This document shows, one piece after another, positions 33,501 to 45,459 of a stretch of DNA of 64,000 nucleotides. The translations under genes were made by a program, and so were the position numbers. Below the pieces are notes generated by a model. The model was given only the letters and a program-made list of their open reading frames with translations, was not told the DNA's origin and did not search any database. Source of the stretch: Pyrrhoderma lamaoense (taxonomy: Eukaryota; Basidiomycota; Agaricomycetes; Hymenochaetales; Hymenochaetaceae); the NCBI GenBank assembly GCA_002794735.1, contig NBAZ01000002.1:1426001-1490000 (forward strand). Reading direction: 5' to 3'. Position 1 is the stretch's first letter. Every line of letters begins with the position of its first letter.

Positions 33501-35556
33501 TCATGAAACTGCATATTTTGATTTTTGTCGGATTTGTGCCCCGTATTTGTAGAAGATGAATCTGTTAGGTGATCGTAGTTGCGTAAAAATATGTGGTAGT
33601 GAGTTATATATATATATATACGTACGGTAAAGGGGCCATAAGAGCACAAAGCCCAGCAAGTAGGGCAGTTGCGCCAACTGTTCCTAAATGATGATACATT
33701 GCCGGGGCAAAGAGAGGGAATGCAGCGGCAAACGAGGTCCTCAAGGCACTGTTAGCAGCCATGGCACTTGCTGCAATAGGGCGATATGCCGTAACAAGAT
33801 AAGTAAACACTGCTGTGTAAACAAACGCCATTCCGGTGCCAAACGGAATTGAACCAATAATAGGCGCAATCCAATGTACACCAGGGAAAGTTGTGAATGC
33901 TATGATGAAAAGTCCAGTGAAACGAGAATTCCACCCGGCATACCCATCAACAAGCGCATCTCTGGGGGGGATGACCAGAGTGCTTGATTGTGTATTTCTT
34001 GTATATTCTAAGCCATATAAAATGTAATTAGCTACATTGTTAATTATTTCGTTGATTTGGAGTACCTATTCCAGAAGGGTTGTGTTGCCGTACCAAGAAC
34101 GAGTCCAAGCCCAATTCCTAAGAAACTACATCCTTGCAACCCTTGGCTAAAACCGTGTTCTTCACCAAAAATAATTGGGAATGCTTGGAAGGCAAGATAG
34201 AGGATTCCGAGGATCAAAGCGCTCCACAAGTCTAAAAGAAGTGCCATCCGATCAAAAAGAAGCAATTCTTATATATGGAATACTATTTAGCATAAATACG
34301 AGGGGATGTATAATTTAACGTACCAAACGGTTTGTAACAACTCACAGCGACAGCATGTAGTATAGACTCGTTGCTGTCGCCATGGGGATCTTCACCTCCA
34401 CTTACTTGTTTCCTTAGCCTGATATATAGTTAGATTCACTACAATATTTGATGAAGAAAAAGTACCCCAGTTACCTCCTAATTTTCTTTTTAAGGATGAC
34501 AGGTGCATACGTTTCAGGGACGAACTGCGAATGAATCAGTAATGATAGTATAACTAGGGGAGTACAAAACTTACTAGGTATAAAGCTACTAGTTCGAAGA
34601 AAATCCATATTATAAGGACATAGTAAGTCCACCTCCATTGCACATTTTGATTTATGAATCTAACCAAATAATTAATATTATACGCTAGTGTTCGATCTCC
34701 CTTACTCACCCCGATATCAATGGACCAATAATCGGACCAGCAAAAGGAGATAGCGTGTAGATGGCCATAGGACTACAGAATAGATTAGTTCCGTTCCTTT
34801 AACCAAGCTGGCTACATACTTGGAAACTTTGTCATTGTCGAATAAATCACTAACACTTCCCCGGCTACACTCAAAAACGCTGAGCTAGAAAATCCGGTAA
34901 TGAACCGAAATATGAGGAAAACGACTAGATTCAGAAGTACCATATTACGAATTGTTATTATATTGAAAGATGTATAACATACCGATATTGGGGGCAAAAG
35001 CCACAGGAAAATTGAAAATAAGGAAGAAAAAGTATGAAGTTAGGTAAACTGGTGTCCTGCCATAAAATTCCGATAATGGTCCTAACAAAAGAGGACCAAC
35101 ACCAAGACCCTCGACAAACAAACTTATACCAAGGATAGTGACTTCTTTAGAGACATGGAAATCTCGTGCCAACCCCGTTTCCGTAGAAGCTGCCTGTACT
35201 TGAATTAGATTAAGATATATCGAGAAAATAGCTCGTCCGCTCACCATCGAAGACGCGCAAGTAGCACAAAAAGAGCCTGATGAGATCACTAAGACAATGA
35301 CCCATTTACGAAAAGTAGACATTTTCTTTGGGTCTTCCTGAGGGTCAAGCTCAATTTGCTTGTCGATTGCAGCTGAAGTTCCATGCTGAATATTGTCCAG
35401 CCTTCCTTCCTTGGTTTTGATCCCATCCTGAGCGTTTTCCGTTTCTCCACCATTTTGATCTTTGTTAACAACCTGATTTATGTTCGAGTTTGAGTTGATC
35501 GTCACGTCATCAGTGTCGTATACTTCTGCTGTGAGCCTACTCAGTGTAGTTGCCAT
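33501..35556 (-). CDS. MFS multidrug/polyamine-type transporter, copy 1
   Basis: Drug:H+ antiporter family (DHA1, 12 helices) plasma-membrane exporter. ATG 35556 opens a hydrophilic tail of about 80 residues (acidic, ending EDPKKMSTFRKW), then the first membrane helix WVIVLVISSGSFCATCASSM. Family blocks follow: VTILGISLFVEGLGVGPLLL, GPLSEFYGRTPVYL (motif A), FRFITGFSSSAFLSVAG, PMAIYTLSPFAGPIIGPLIS (motif C-like antiporter signature), and near the C-terminus AFVYTAVFTYLVTAYRP and AMYHHLGTVGATALL. It ends KYGAQIRQKSKYAVS at a TGA at 33503-33501. At least nine exons. One G appears missing in the run at 34859-34862, where copy 2 reads AGGSVSDLF cleanly. A TA microsatellite (33605-33620) sits in the last intron. 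It is paired with copy 2 in direct tandem. Confidence 0.88.
33605..33620. repeat. (TA)n microsatellite
   Basis: Sixteen bases of TA repeat within the last intron of the first MFS gene. Confidence 0.9.
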
Positions 35557-37282
35557 CGACCTTAGTTGCGGTCAGAAGTACTTGTCAATATAGCTACAGG
35601 GAATCAAATGGCTCCTTAAATACAATATATTTAGAGTCGGATGGATCGGACTACAGTACGGTTATAGTTACTCCATTTGATTTTGTAGTCAAAGTATTAA
35701 GACGGCTAAGCATAAGCGATCAAGAAGTCCCCGAGGTGTTTGGATTTTTGGCAAGTGTAAAAATTGAATTTATAAGGATTTTATAAGAATGAGTACCTCC
35801 GCAGTATTTAGCCGTGCCCCTTGTCGTTAAAATAAGCTAGTCCTGAAATTGAGCCAGTGCATAATGATTATATAAAAAATTATTTCTGATGATTTGATCA
35901 TCTCGGCAACGAGAATCCTGTGAAGAGACTGTAGCATGTTACTGTGAGAATTTTTCTTTTAGTTCTGTGATTCTCCAGAAAATGAGCAGATGAGCAAATG
36001 AGAGGTAGGGAAGTTGATTCTAGCGTATCGATGGGAGCAAATCTCATGTGCTGAATTGATCACTTGAGAGAATCTCAGAGAAAAAAGTTGATCATTGCCA
36101 CCAAGTCTCGGTATTATGTAATGATCATTTGTCAACTCACAAGTGAAGTAGATATTTGAGGACTCTTTGATCGACACTTATACGTGATGGGTTAGAGATT
36201 TGTTAATATTTAGCATTTGTATTCAACAACTACTCTAAGAGAATCGTTTACTTTCTCTCAGTTTCTAAGGTAATCATGGAATGCTTTGGAAATATACTCT
36301 TTATTCAGTAATAAGCTATATAAGCTAAAGGATGGTATCATTCTAGTGGAACAATAGTACTCCGTAACCTTAACGGCGATTGTATGCACCCCAAGGAATT
36401 TACTTGCTAACAGAAGACAAAATAACTAAGACTGTAGCTCCCTGGATTCCACATATATGTATTTGGAAATTGTAAATTACTTACTTGATAATTTAGATAA
36501 GCATGTACATATGGCTTATATGACAGTGGGTAGAACATGGGTGATATTCATCTCGGGATGCGGCCATTCAGATTCACGTCATACCCGTCATCAACGACGT
36601 TTATCATGATCCGGTCTAGTTTGATCCATCTCATATGATGACATTTCAAAGATGTACGCAAATATCGTTTTTTGCGTTTTGGAACTGTCCTCGAAAAGGG
36701 ATCTTGAGTTGGCTTACACGAACTCATTCTTCCAATTACAAAATTATTGTCTTTTATGCTCTTTATTTTTCCGAGGAGTGATTATATTTATATGATATAT
36801 GATATTAACAACTGACCTAGTTTGATATGTGAGATCCAAATAAACAGTCCAGTATTTCATTCCACGCTCGTTCACTAGTAAGGGCCACGCGTAGATTGAC
36901 TAAAAAGCTTCATATTTGGATATCTATCTCTTCCATTTACATCGTGTTGACCTCTAGTTCAAGAGAAAATCTCACATTCACGAGGGTTAAAGCACCTGAC
37001 ACAACTGAAGTGTTTTCCAGCTTTTGATGAATAATTGAGAAAAAAAATTGATGAGCTCATACGATATCGCTTCAGACTTCGTAAATTGAGCAAGTTTACA
37101 CAAAACTTACTAAATGGGGAGCAAATTACTTGAGGAGATTTGAAATGAAGATCAATAGCATCAACCATCTCTATGCTCATAAAAAAGTGTTGTTTGTGGG
37201 ATCATGAAGGAAATCTGGTATATCTTCTATACAACTACACATAGGGTATAGTAAGACTCTGTGAGATGAGTGTTACCGACCC
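35557..37282. other. Spacer between the MFS copies
   Basis: About 1.7 kb, AT-rich. It should hold the promoter of MFS copy 1 and the terminator of copy 2. Two minus-strand ORFs of similar size (36177-35959 and 37180-36959) sit in comparable places, both starting with MSI, and share a weak GAGAAAAAA-TTGAT patch, but I cannot show homology. No supported gene. Confidence 0.5.
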
Positions 37283-39305
37283 TTAGGAAACTGCATATTT
37301 AGATTTCTTCCGAATTTCGGCTCCATATTTGTAGAACACAAACCTTTTAGGGAGCGATACATTACTTCTAGCAGACATAATACAAATTAGAAGGCCACTT
37401 ACGGTAAAGGGGCCATGATAGTAGTAAGTCCTCCGAGTAAAGCGGTCGCACCGACGGTACCAAGACGGTGATACATTGCGGGGGCAAAAAGAGGGAAAAC
37501 TGCTGCGAATGCGCTGCGGAGGGCACTGTTTGCAGCCATGGCACTGGCAGCGATAGGTCGGTATGCCGTAACGAGGTATGTAAACGTTGCCGTATAGACA
37601 AATATTATCCCCGTGCCAAAAGGTATAGAACCGATAATAGGAGCAATCCAATGTACACCGGGGAAAGTGGTAAACGCGATTATGAAGAGTCCCACTGAAA
37701 CAAGTATTCCGCCGGGCATGCCCATCAGAAGCCGCATCTCCGGAGGTGGGTGGCCATCGTGTTCAATAGTGTACTTTTTGTAGAGTCTTGATGTAGTTAT
37801 TATTAGTTCCCGAAGCCTTCGTCATTCTCATAGCACAACTTACTTATTCCAAAAAGGTTGCGTTGCGGTTCCGAGTATGAGGCCAAGTCCGATACCCAGG
37901 AAAGTACATCCTTGCAGGCCTTCACTGAATCCGTGATTTTCTCCAAATATGATCGGGAATGCCTGGAAGGCGAGGTACAAAATCCCCAAAATCAATGCAC
38001 TCCACAAATCTAGTAGAAGTGCCATACGATCGAAGAAAAGTAGTTCTGAGAAAATATGAGTATTATAACTACATGTCCCATATTCAATATGGATAACGCA
38101 CCAAAGGGTTTGGTACAGCTCATTACTATGGCATGCAATATTGTTTTACCCTCTTCATCTGAGCTGGAGGATATACCGTGTTGTTTTCTTAATCTGGGTC
38201 GGAAAAAAGCTACTTAAAGGTGTGAAAGATATGGCAGATTCTGCGTACCTCCGAATTTTTTTCTTGTGTAGGACTGGAGCATACGTCTCAGGGACAAGCT
38301 GAACGTGGAGCATTAGACCATTATGTAAATTGAACGTAAGGAAGTCGTACCAGATATAACGCAATTAACTCAACAAATATCCAAATTAATAATACATAGT
38401 ATGTCCATCTCCAAGACACATTTTCGTTCAAGAATCTATTAGAATCCCTTAATAAAATTTACTGGATGTATTAAAAGAAGAGTATTACCCCGACATCAGA
38501 GGTCCTATAATCGGTCCGGCAAAAGGTGATAGAGTATAGATAGCCATAGGACTTTATCGTAGTAATTGGTTATAATGATGTATATCGATGTTTATATACA
38601 CTCACTTCGCTACTTTTTCATTTGTAAACAGGTCGCTGACACTTCCGCCTGCCACACTGAGAAACGCAGCGCTTGCGAACCCGGTGATAAATCGAAATAC
38701 AAGGAAGACGGCTATAGTCTAAAATAAGACTTGGTTTTTGTCATAATCTTGTATAAATATACCAATATTAGGGGCAAACGCAACCGGGAAAGTAAAGATG
38801 AAAAGAACAGATAAGAGGTAAGATAAATGGGCCTTCTGCCATAGAATTCTGACAATGGACCCAATAAAAGCGGACCGCAGCCAAGTCCTTCAACATAGAG
38901 GCTAATCCCTAGTATAGTCACTACTTTTGAGACATGAAAATCTTGTGCCTCCCCTGTCTCCGCAGATGATGCCTATATTTGTTGAATTAAGTAATGCAGA
39001 AGGACATGTTTATTAGGCTTCTCGCTTACCATAGAAGAGGCACATGTAGCACAGAGTGAAGCTGACGAAATCACTAGTATAGAAAGCCATTTTCGGAAAC
39101 AAGGCATATTCTTTGGGTCTTCGTAATATTCAAGCTTGGCCGGAGAACCAGATTGGCTTTGAGATCCATGCTGTTCTGTCTCTAAGTCAAGTTCATTTTC
39201 GTATTCATTTTCTGATTTCAATTCTTTTCCGCCATCTTCTTTTGTCTTCCGACCATTCGAATCAGTTATCGTTGCATCATCGGTGTCGATTATAGCAGGT
39301 CTCAT
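37283..39305 (-). CDS. MFS multidrug/polyamine-type transporter, copy 2
   Basis: Tandem paralogue of copy 1 with the same exon layout. ATG 39305 starts an acidic hydrophilic tail (TDDATITDSNGRKTKEDGG ... YYEDPKNMPCFRKW), then WLSILVISSASLCATCASSM. Conserved blocks: VVTILGISLYVEGLGCGPLL, GPLSEFYGRRPIYL (motif A), LSVAGGSVSDLFTNEKVAK (intact, unlike copy 1), and PMAIYTLSPFAGPIIGPLMS. Further blocks are MALLLDLWSALILGILYLAF (37981-38025 region), MRLLMGMPGGILVSVGLFII and FVYTATFTYLVTAYRPIAAS. It ends KYGAEIRKKSKYAVS at a TAA at 37285-37283. The hydrophilic N-tails differ much more between the copies than the membrane core. Likely a proton-driven exporter of small amphipathic compounds or polyamines; the substrate is not predictable. 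Confidence 0.88.
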
Positions 39306-39604
39306 TGATCTTCAGAGCTGAGTGCTAACCAGGAAACACTAGTGAATATTTAAGACAACCGCACCAGCAAGTGCTTTAGTCACACAGTCCATAACGGATG
39401 GAATATAAAGCAGATGAGTCAGATACCAAAGTATATGAGTAATTGCAAATTCTGGAATGTTTATTAAGCGTCTATTTACGTAATATGTCACGCGCTCCTT
39501 TCTGGCCCAAGTTCGTCACATCGCGTCACTGAGCACGCCTGCTTCATGAGTCCCGAGGTCGACTAAACGCGACGAGGGTGATTGATACTTGTTCATTGAC
39601 TTCC
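39306..39604. other. Divergent promoter region
   Basis: About 300 bases between MFS copy 2 (minus) and the large plus-strand gene, presumably holding both promoters. Confidence 0.5.
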
Positions 39605-42600
39605 ATGACCAGTAGTAGACGCTCGAGCTCATCAACATATAATCGCACTTCCTTCCCAGTGCCCCGTAAATCTACACAGTCGCCAAGTATCAGTGTTGTG
39701 TATGCTGAACCACAACAGAGTTCTCCCCCACCAGGTTCCGCAGCAGCTAGGCTTACTCCCCGTCTTTCTATCCAAAATTTGCAGGAACGTAAACGAGCTA
39801 CAGAGAATGGGTCGATTGCAGTAGATAAACTGCGCTCTGATAGCACCTCGGAGACACGCTCTTTGTCTGGTAATCGGCTCCGTTCGGGAACAGTCTCAAG
39901 TCTCGACATTCCCAGAAGTAAATCTTGGTTTTCGTTTCGTCATTCTCCCTCGAAGCAAAGTTTGCGGGATGCAGCCTTGAGCGGAGCTAGTGTACCTGGG
40001 TCTGAAACTCTCACCTCGAATCATTCGCCCGACACTCAAACACTAGAAGTACAGAAGCCCACTGATCCGATAGGTGTCACGGATTCTGATACCATCACTT
40101 CTGATTCGCGGCGTTCTTCTTCAACACTGTCACTCAAAAAGCGAGGGAATAGCTCTAACGGACTATCTGGCTCACCGACTGAACGACGTCACGAAGAGAT
40201 ATATAGCATACCTATATCAGAGTCTCCGACTGGAATGTCGGTGCATGATCCTGGAGACAAAACCGTTGAAATTGAGACAAATGTTTCTGTTCCCGATACC
40301 AAAGTACATGTCCATGAAAAAAGTAAGGAAAATTCAATATCGGCTCAGGGCTGGTTTGGCTCGTTCTCAGGACGTAATAGAAACGAGAAGAATATTGTCG
40401 TACCACAGAATGAATCCGAATGTATAGATGATGTGGATACGTCAAATTCTAAGCAAGTTTCGTCCCAGTCTTTGTGGTTTACACCACGAGACAGCACACA
40501 AGCACACCCAGAAGAAGAATCTTTTCCCTCACCCCTTGACGTCACAACACCCGTCCAAAGTGTTCCATCAGTTTCAGAAACTATCATACGTGAAATAGAA
40601 CTTATCTCTGCTCATAAATCTGAAACTCTCTTATCCACAATGAATCCTTCAATGAGTCGATTTTTACTCTCAGTACCGCTTCTTGGTAGGCCGAAGACTA
40701 CTGTTGAGGTATCGTCTGGCACATCAGAGATGAACAAGGAGACGATCCAGGAAACTGCCGGAGCCTCCGGTAAGGCTGGAAATGATAATTTGTCATAGAA
40801 ATCGACTGATGACTTGTTTCTTAGTAAACGAGACCCCCGATAGCTCAACCGTAGTTCAATCTGATCCAAATCGTGAAGTAAAGGCTTCGGATCTATCTGT
40901 GACTATTGATACACCGCTCATAGGTGATCCACTTCAAGTGAACGAACATCCAGTTGTGTCGTGGTGGTCCCTCGTAGGTCTAGGATCTAAACCAATAGAG
41001 ACTTTTACTCCTGAACCTAGTACTAGCGTTTCACCTACTCCCAACGAGGAACAGCTATCAGATGGAGCCTGTGATATTACAGAGTCTTCTTCGCACCAGG
41101 AGAGAGCCGATAATCAAACTATCCATGCTGAAGAGGTGTCCACCAACGAGGTTAAGGATACACCTGCCTTTTTTTCAAATGCTTCCGTCCAAGCAGTGGC
41201 GTCTCATTCAACATGGTTGAGCCCATATGGTTGGTATGAATGGTACTCCACCGGAAACGCAATTTCGACCGGTAATGTACCGAATAGTGATTCTCTCAGA
41301 GCCAAAGAGGGTGATGCTTCTTCAAATGTTGCTGAATCATCCTCACCAGAACCACTTCTTTCAAACAAGGATACTGGGGCTAGTACTTCAACGGCTCCAA
41401 CAAGTTCTGAAGCGGTTCTTTCAGATATCAATTTATCATCCACTTTGGGGGAACCAGCTAACCCGATAACAGTATCATTTGCAATGAATCCTCGGAGTTG
41501 GGCGTCGTTTTTCTCCTCCTCATCAAAGTTATTAACAACAAAACTAGTTACTGAGAAAGAAGAGAAAACCGCTGACGCAATGGAAGTAATGACTATCGAT
41601 GAAGCATGTGACAATTCGTCCGCCCTACCCCTTCCTCTCCAAGTAGATTCATCTCTATTGAATGCAGGGTCAGTAGCAACTAGCAGCTCGTCTAGTCCAT
41701 CAATAAAGTTGAACGGCAATCCCAGTGTTAATGATATTGGGGTGTCTTCTGGTTTAGCAGAAGATACTGAAAATTCTGAAAAATCTTCCGAAAGGCCAGC
41801 TACTCCGCTTACTGTGAACGAGAACGTGAAGCGTAAAGTTTTAGAAGCACCAGTAAAACGTGGTGTCTCTCCGACTCCTTCTAGAACCTCATCAAAGCCC
41901 GCATCTCCTACACCCCGCCCTCCTAATCTCGTTCTTCCAACTTTTAATGATACATTTCGTACACTCCCCGTAAACAGCCTCGACCCATAGCCTCGCAAAC
42001 TTCCGTCCAGGGACCCGGTGTCACGTTAAAGAAGACAATTAACTTTGTCAGTAATGTTCTTTTTTCGCGTGACTTAGAGGCTTCGCCCCGGAAGAAAATG
42101 GAAGGCACGCAGAATATAGAAAAGATCATGAGTGAATTCGGTAAGGATTTACCGAGAGCCTGGGATATAGGTTGCGATAGCGCGGATACCGGCCACTTAT
42201 CTCAAGCCGTCCAAAATATTGTTATCATTGGTATTCATGGATGGTTTCCTGGTATGTATGAATATCTTTGAAATAATCGATATATTTACGTTCTAAAACA
42301 ATCCTATTTTTGGATTCCCTGAGTAATCAGGCTATGCCATGAGAACGGTGATTGGTGAGGTAAGAAGCTGTCAATTAACAATAACCTTTATATTTACTTG
42401 AGCCATCCAGCCGACTGGCACGAGTGCGAAATTTGCAAACATGATGGAACTAGCTGTCAAAGAATATGCAGAGAAACACGGGATAAATTACAATCGCATT
42501 ACAAAGATTCCTTTAGAAGGTGAAGGAAAAATCAAACACAGAGTAGACAAGTAAGTTAGTTATACGGCGTGGCGTGGGGACTTGATCTAAGAATTCTATT

Positions 42601-43923
42601 TATGGAGATTATACAACATTTTGATTGGCAACAACTCCTGGGTGGAATCCTTGCGCGATGCAGATGCCATTTTTGTAGCAACTCATTCCCAAGGATCTAT
42701 TGTCTCAACTCATCTGATTGGGAGACTGATTAAAGATGGGTATATCACTGCTGTGGATAGCAAAGATGAAGTTATTATAAGTTCTGGAGCTAGCATCGCA
42801 TCGGGATCTGGTGTAGGCATGAATTCCACTGGTGTTCGAAGGCAACGGGTCTGTTGTCTTGCACTTTGTGGGATTCATCTAGGACCCCTAGCTTATCTTC
42901 AGAAAAGCTCATTTGTTATGCCCTATATTCAGGTAAATTGACATGATTTTTCCTTTCAGTGATCATTGCTAATCATTCTTATAGTTCTTTGAATCTGAGG
43001 CTGCTGCAGAGTTATTTGAATTCCAGGTATTGAAACAATCGTTTGAGTGCTATTTTTACTAATAGGTATCTATAGCATACCGAAAGTCAGGTCTCGCAAG
43101 AGTATGTTGAAGCATTGAAGTACGTGCTTGATCATCGGGTTTGTCTATAAAATTTATTTCTCTGCAAGTTTTCTTCTCATGTCTTTTTAGGTAAAATTTG
43201 TCTATATTGCCTCTTTGAATGATCAAGTAGTCCCTGTGTACTCGGGCGCGTTCACGTCCGTGTATCATCCCTTAATCCTACGTGCACTATATATTGATGG
43301 TGATGCTTATAAGTAAGTAATTAATCTATAAAGAACACAGCCTCATAATAATGCGTGCTTGTTTAGTTCCTCCGATTTCCTATCCAATCTTCTTGTCTTG
43401 TTATTCCGTATCCGGAACGCTGGTCTTTCCGATGGTGGGCTACTTGCTCATCTATCTGAGGCGACTGCAGGGTCCCTGAATGGTGTAGGACACTCAACTG
43501 CATATGAGGAACTCGCTTCATTCTCGTTGGTGTTCCTTCTTCGCCTCTGAATATCATAATAACTCATCCGAAAACTATAGATTAGCCGTCGATTATCTTT
43601 TCTTAACCGATGACGGTTCCGAAGAAACTCAGGAATTCAATTTTGAGCCATTCAATGCAAGAGTAACACTGAATGATTACGAAGTATGGCTTTCTTTTCT
43701 TACAAAAACTATGAACCACCCAAGTCTCATTTTCAAACAATATTAGATACCGTGGTCGCTTCGAGACTTGATCGCAGACGAACGAGTTGTCTACTTGTTT
43801 TCTAATGAGTTTTCGGAACTCCGAGATGCCTTTAACGACTGGCATCCTCGGACCACCATTCTCCGTGATCTAAAGCGTAAATTAGAACCTATCAGGCGAC
43901 TTAAGCTTGCTTCTCGCCTCTAG
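39605..43923 (+). CDS. Large protein with YML020W-like alpha/beta-hydrolase domain
   Basis: A large protein, well over 1000 residues. The first ATG in the main frame is at 39605 (MTSSRRSSSSTYNRTSFPVP). The N-terminal roughly 790 residues are Ser/Thr/Pro-rich and likely disordered, with islands such as SKSWFSFRHSPSKQSLRD, QGWFGSF, SLWFTP, WWSLVGLGSKPIE and HSTWLSPYGWYEWYS. These W-containing patches resemble repeated short motifs. The C-terminal domain has a hydrolase-like fold: VIIGIHGWFPGYAMRT (about 42225), ADAIFVATHSQGSIVSTHLI (nucleophile-elbow-like, Ser in HSQGS, about 42670), ALCGIHLGPLAYL, KFVYIASLNDQVVPVYSGAF (acidic residue position), and GHSTAYEE. It ends RRLKLASRL at a TAG at 43921-43923. 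It resembles the fungal family of yeast YML020W, whose function is unknown. One C seems missing from the run at 41966-41969; with it restored the frame passes through SQTSVQGPGVTLKKT. Confidence 0.82.
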
Positions 43924-45459
43924 AATTTTCTCATATTTGATTAGCATCCAGACTACTCATTACTGACACTCCTTGCAATTTTTTCATCTCCATCCCTTTG
44001 TCATTTGTACCATCAACCCGCACACGCTTACACACCCCTTGTATTTCTAGTGATTAGAGATCCATTTCGGCGAATTTCTCATTTAAGTTATCATGATTAC
44101 GCTTATGCATTTCAAATAGCAAGCTATAACACCTTTTGATCGATTCAATCAGCTGTAGTATCGCAATTGAGATAGATAGACACAGATTTCGGAGTTGATT
44201 GGGAAACATTAGAACTTTGATCTGCTCTGTCATCATGATCTACCTTCATAATAAATGCTGTGTTCATCGATCAATCCCAAGAGCATCATATCATTCGACT
44301 CCTCACGGTCACTTGAGCGTTGACGTCGAGAAGAACGAAAGCCACTCATCACCTGCGTCTGAGGGGTATCAATAGCGCCAGATGTATTAGCGCCCACAAT
44401 TAGTACTCTACAGCATGAGGCAATTATTTGATTGCAACGATACTCGCATCTAGGTTTCTTCATGACGAAAGTCAAGCTACTCTGGAACTTGATTTCCACC
44501 GACGTGACGATTCTATCTGTAGTTACTCGGAGCAATCGCCAGTCTTGACAATGCAGTGTCAAATTTAGTGTTACCTTTTGAGGGCCATGGCTATGTCAAC
44601 AGCCATGAGTGTCTTACATCAGCGGTTGATACTCCTTCCTGCTAAATCTCCTCTGCCTAGGCCATTGATCATCTCTGTCAACTTCCTCGCCGGCCCTATG
44701 TATCAAATACGTCTTACGAATATCTTAGCTCTGTTACTTTGAGTGTTACAAGGGGAGTTCAACAAGCTCGAGATGTCATCGGACTCCGATGGCATCTGAA
44801 GTGCTCGTGGAAGAAAGGTGGATATTATTTCCATGGAAGAACGATTTAGGGTTCCCGCCACAATCTCAGAAAAAAATAGTTTAACAAACCGTACATTGAA
44901 GATACACACAGTTCAAAATAGTGATTTGATACCGGTAGGCCTGTTCAAAGTTTATCATGATAAGTTTATAACTACCGTTGCAACTCCATATGTGTTTTAC
45001 CTCGGAGGTGGAACTAGTGTCTCACCAAACCGATGGTTCTTCATATATAGCTGCCAAATTGGTTTAGGTCTTTGTTTTCACCCGACGAATGCTATTTCTG
45101 ATTATTAGAAAGCATTTCCACTGCACAAATCCCATTTTCTTCTCTGGTTTCGAACAACACATGTCATGCTGTCGGATCCAAGCGTAGTTTGAATTTTCTT
45201 GATCGAAGTCTCATCTTCTCTCCTTGGACCTGAGTAACACTTTACCTCGTGATGAAGCCAGGGCCCTTTACATCATCACCCGACACCTAGATCCACATGA
45301 GTAGAAGAAGACGGTGAGGCGTAGGTCCGAATCCAAAAAAAGCAAAAATCCTCAGTTTATTGTAATTTACACTATAACTAACACACGTGAAGACGCCTAC
45401 AAATAAAAACAAATAATAAAAAAAACAGTACATTGCCTTAGTGGTATCTATCAAAAAAT
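43924..45459. other. Intergenic region without supported genes
   Basis: About 1.5 kb between two convergent genes. Short frames on the minus strand (44562-44233 and 44909-44703) and plus strand (44818-45108) carry no recognisable domain. A relic or lineage-specific gene on the minus strand is possible, but I cannot support it. Confidence 0.5.

Noticed and set aside
41204..41998. 264-residue open frame antisense to the large plus-strand gene
   Set aside because: It is a shadow of a Ser/Thr-rich exon in another frame; the plus-strand reading continues into a conserved domain.
44233..44909. Two minus-strand frames with some charged, protein-like stretches
   Set aside because: Frames do not join by plausible introns and no domain is recognisable.
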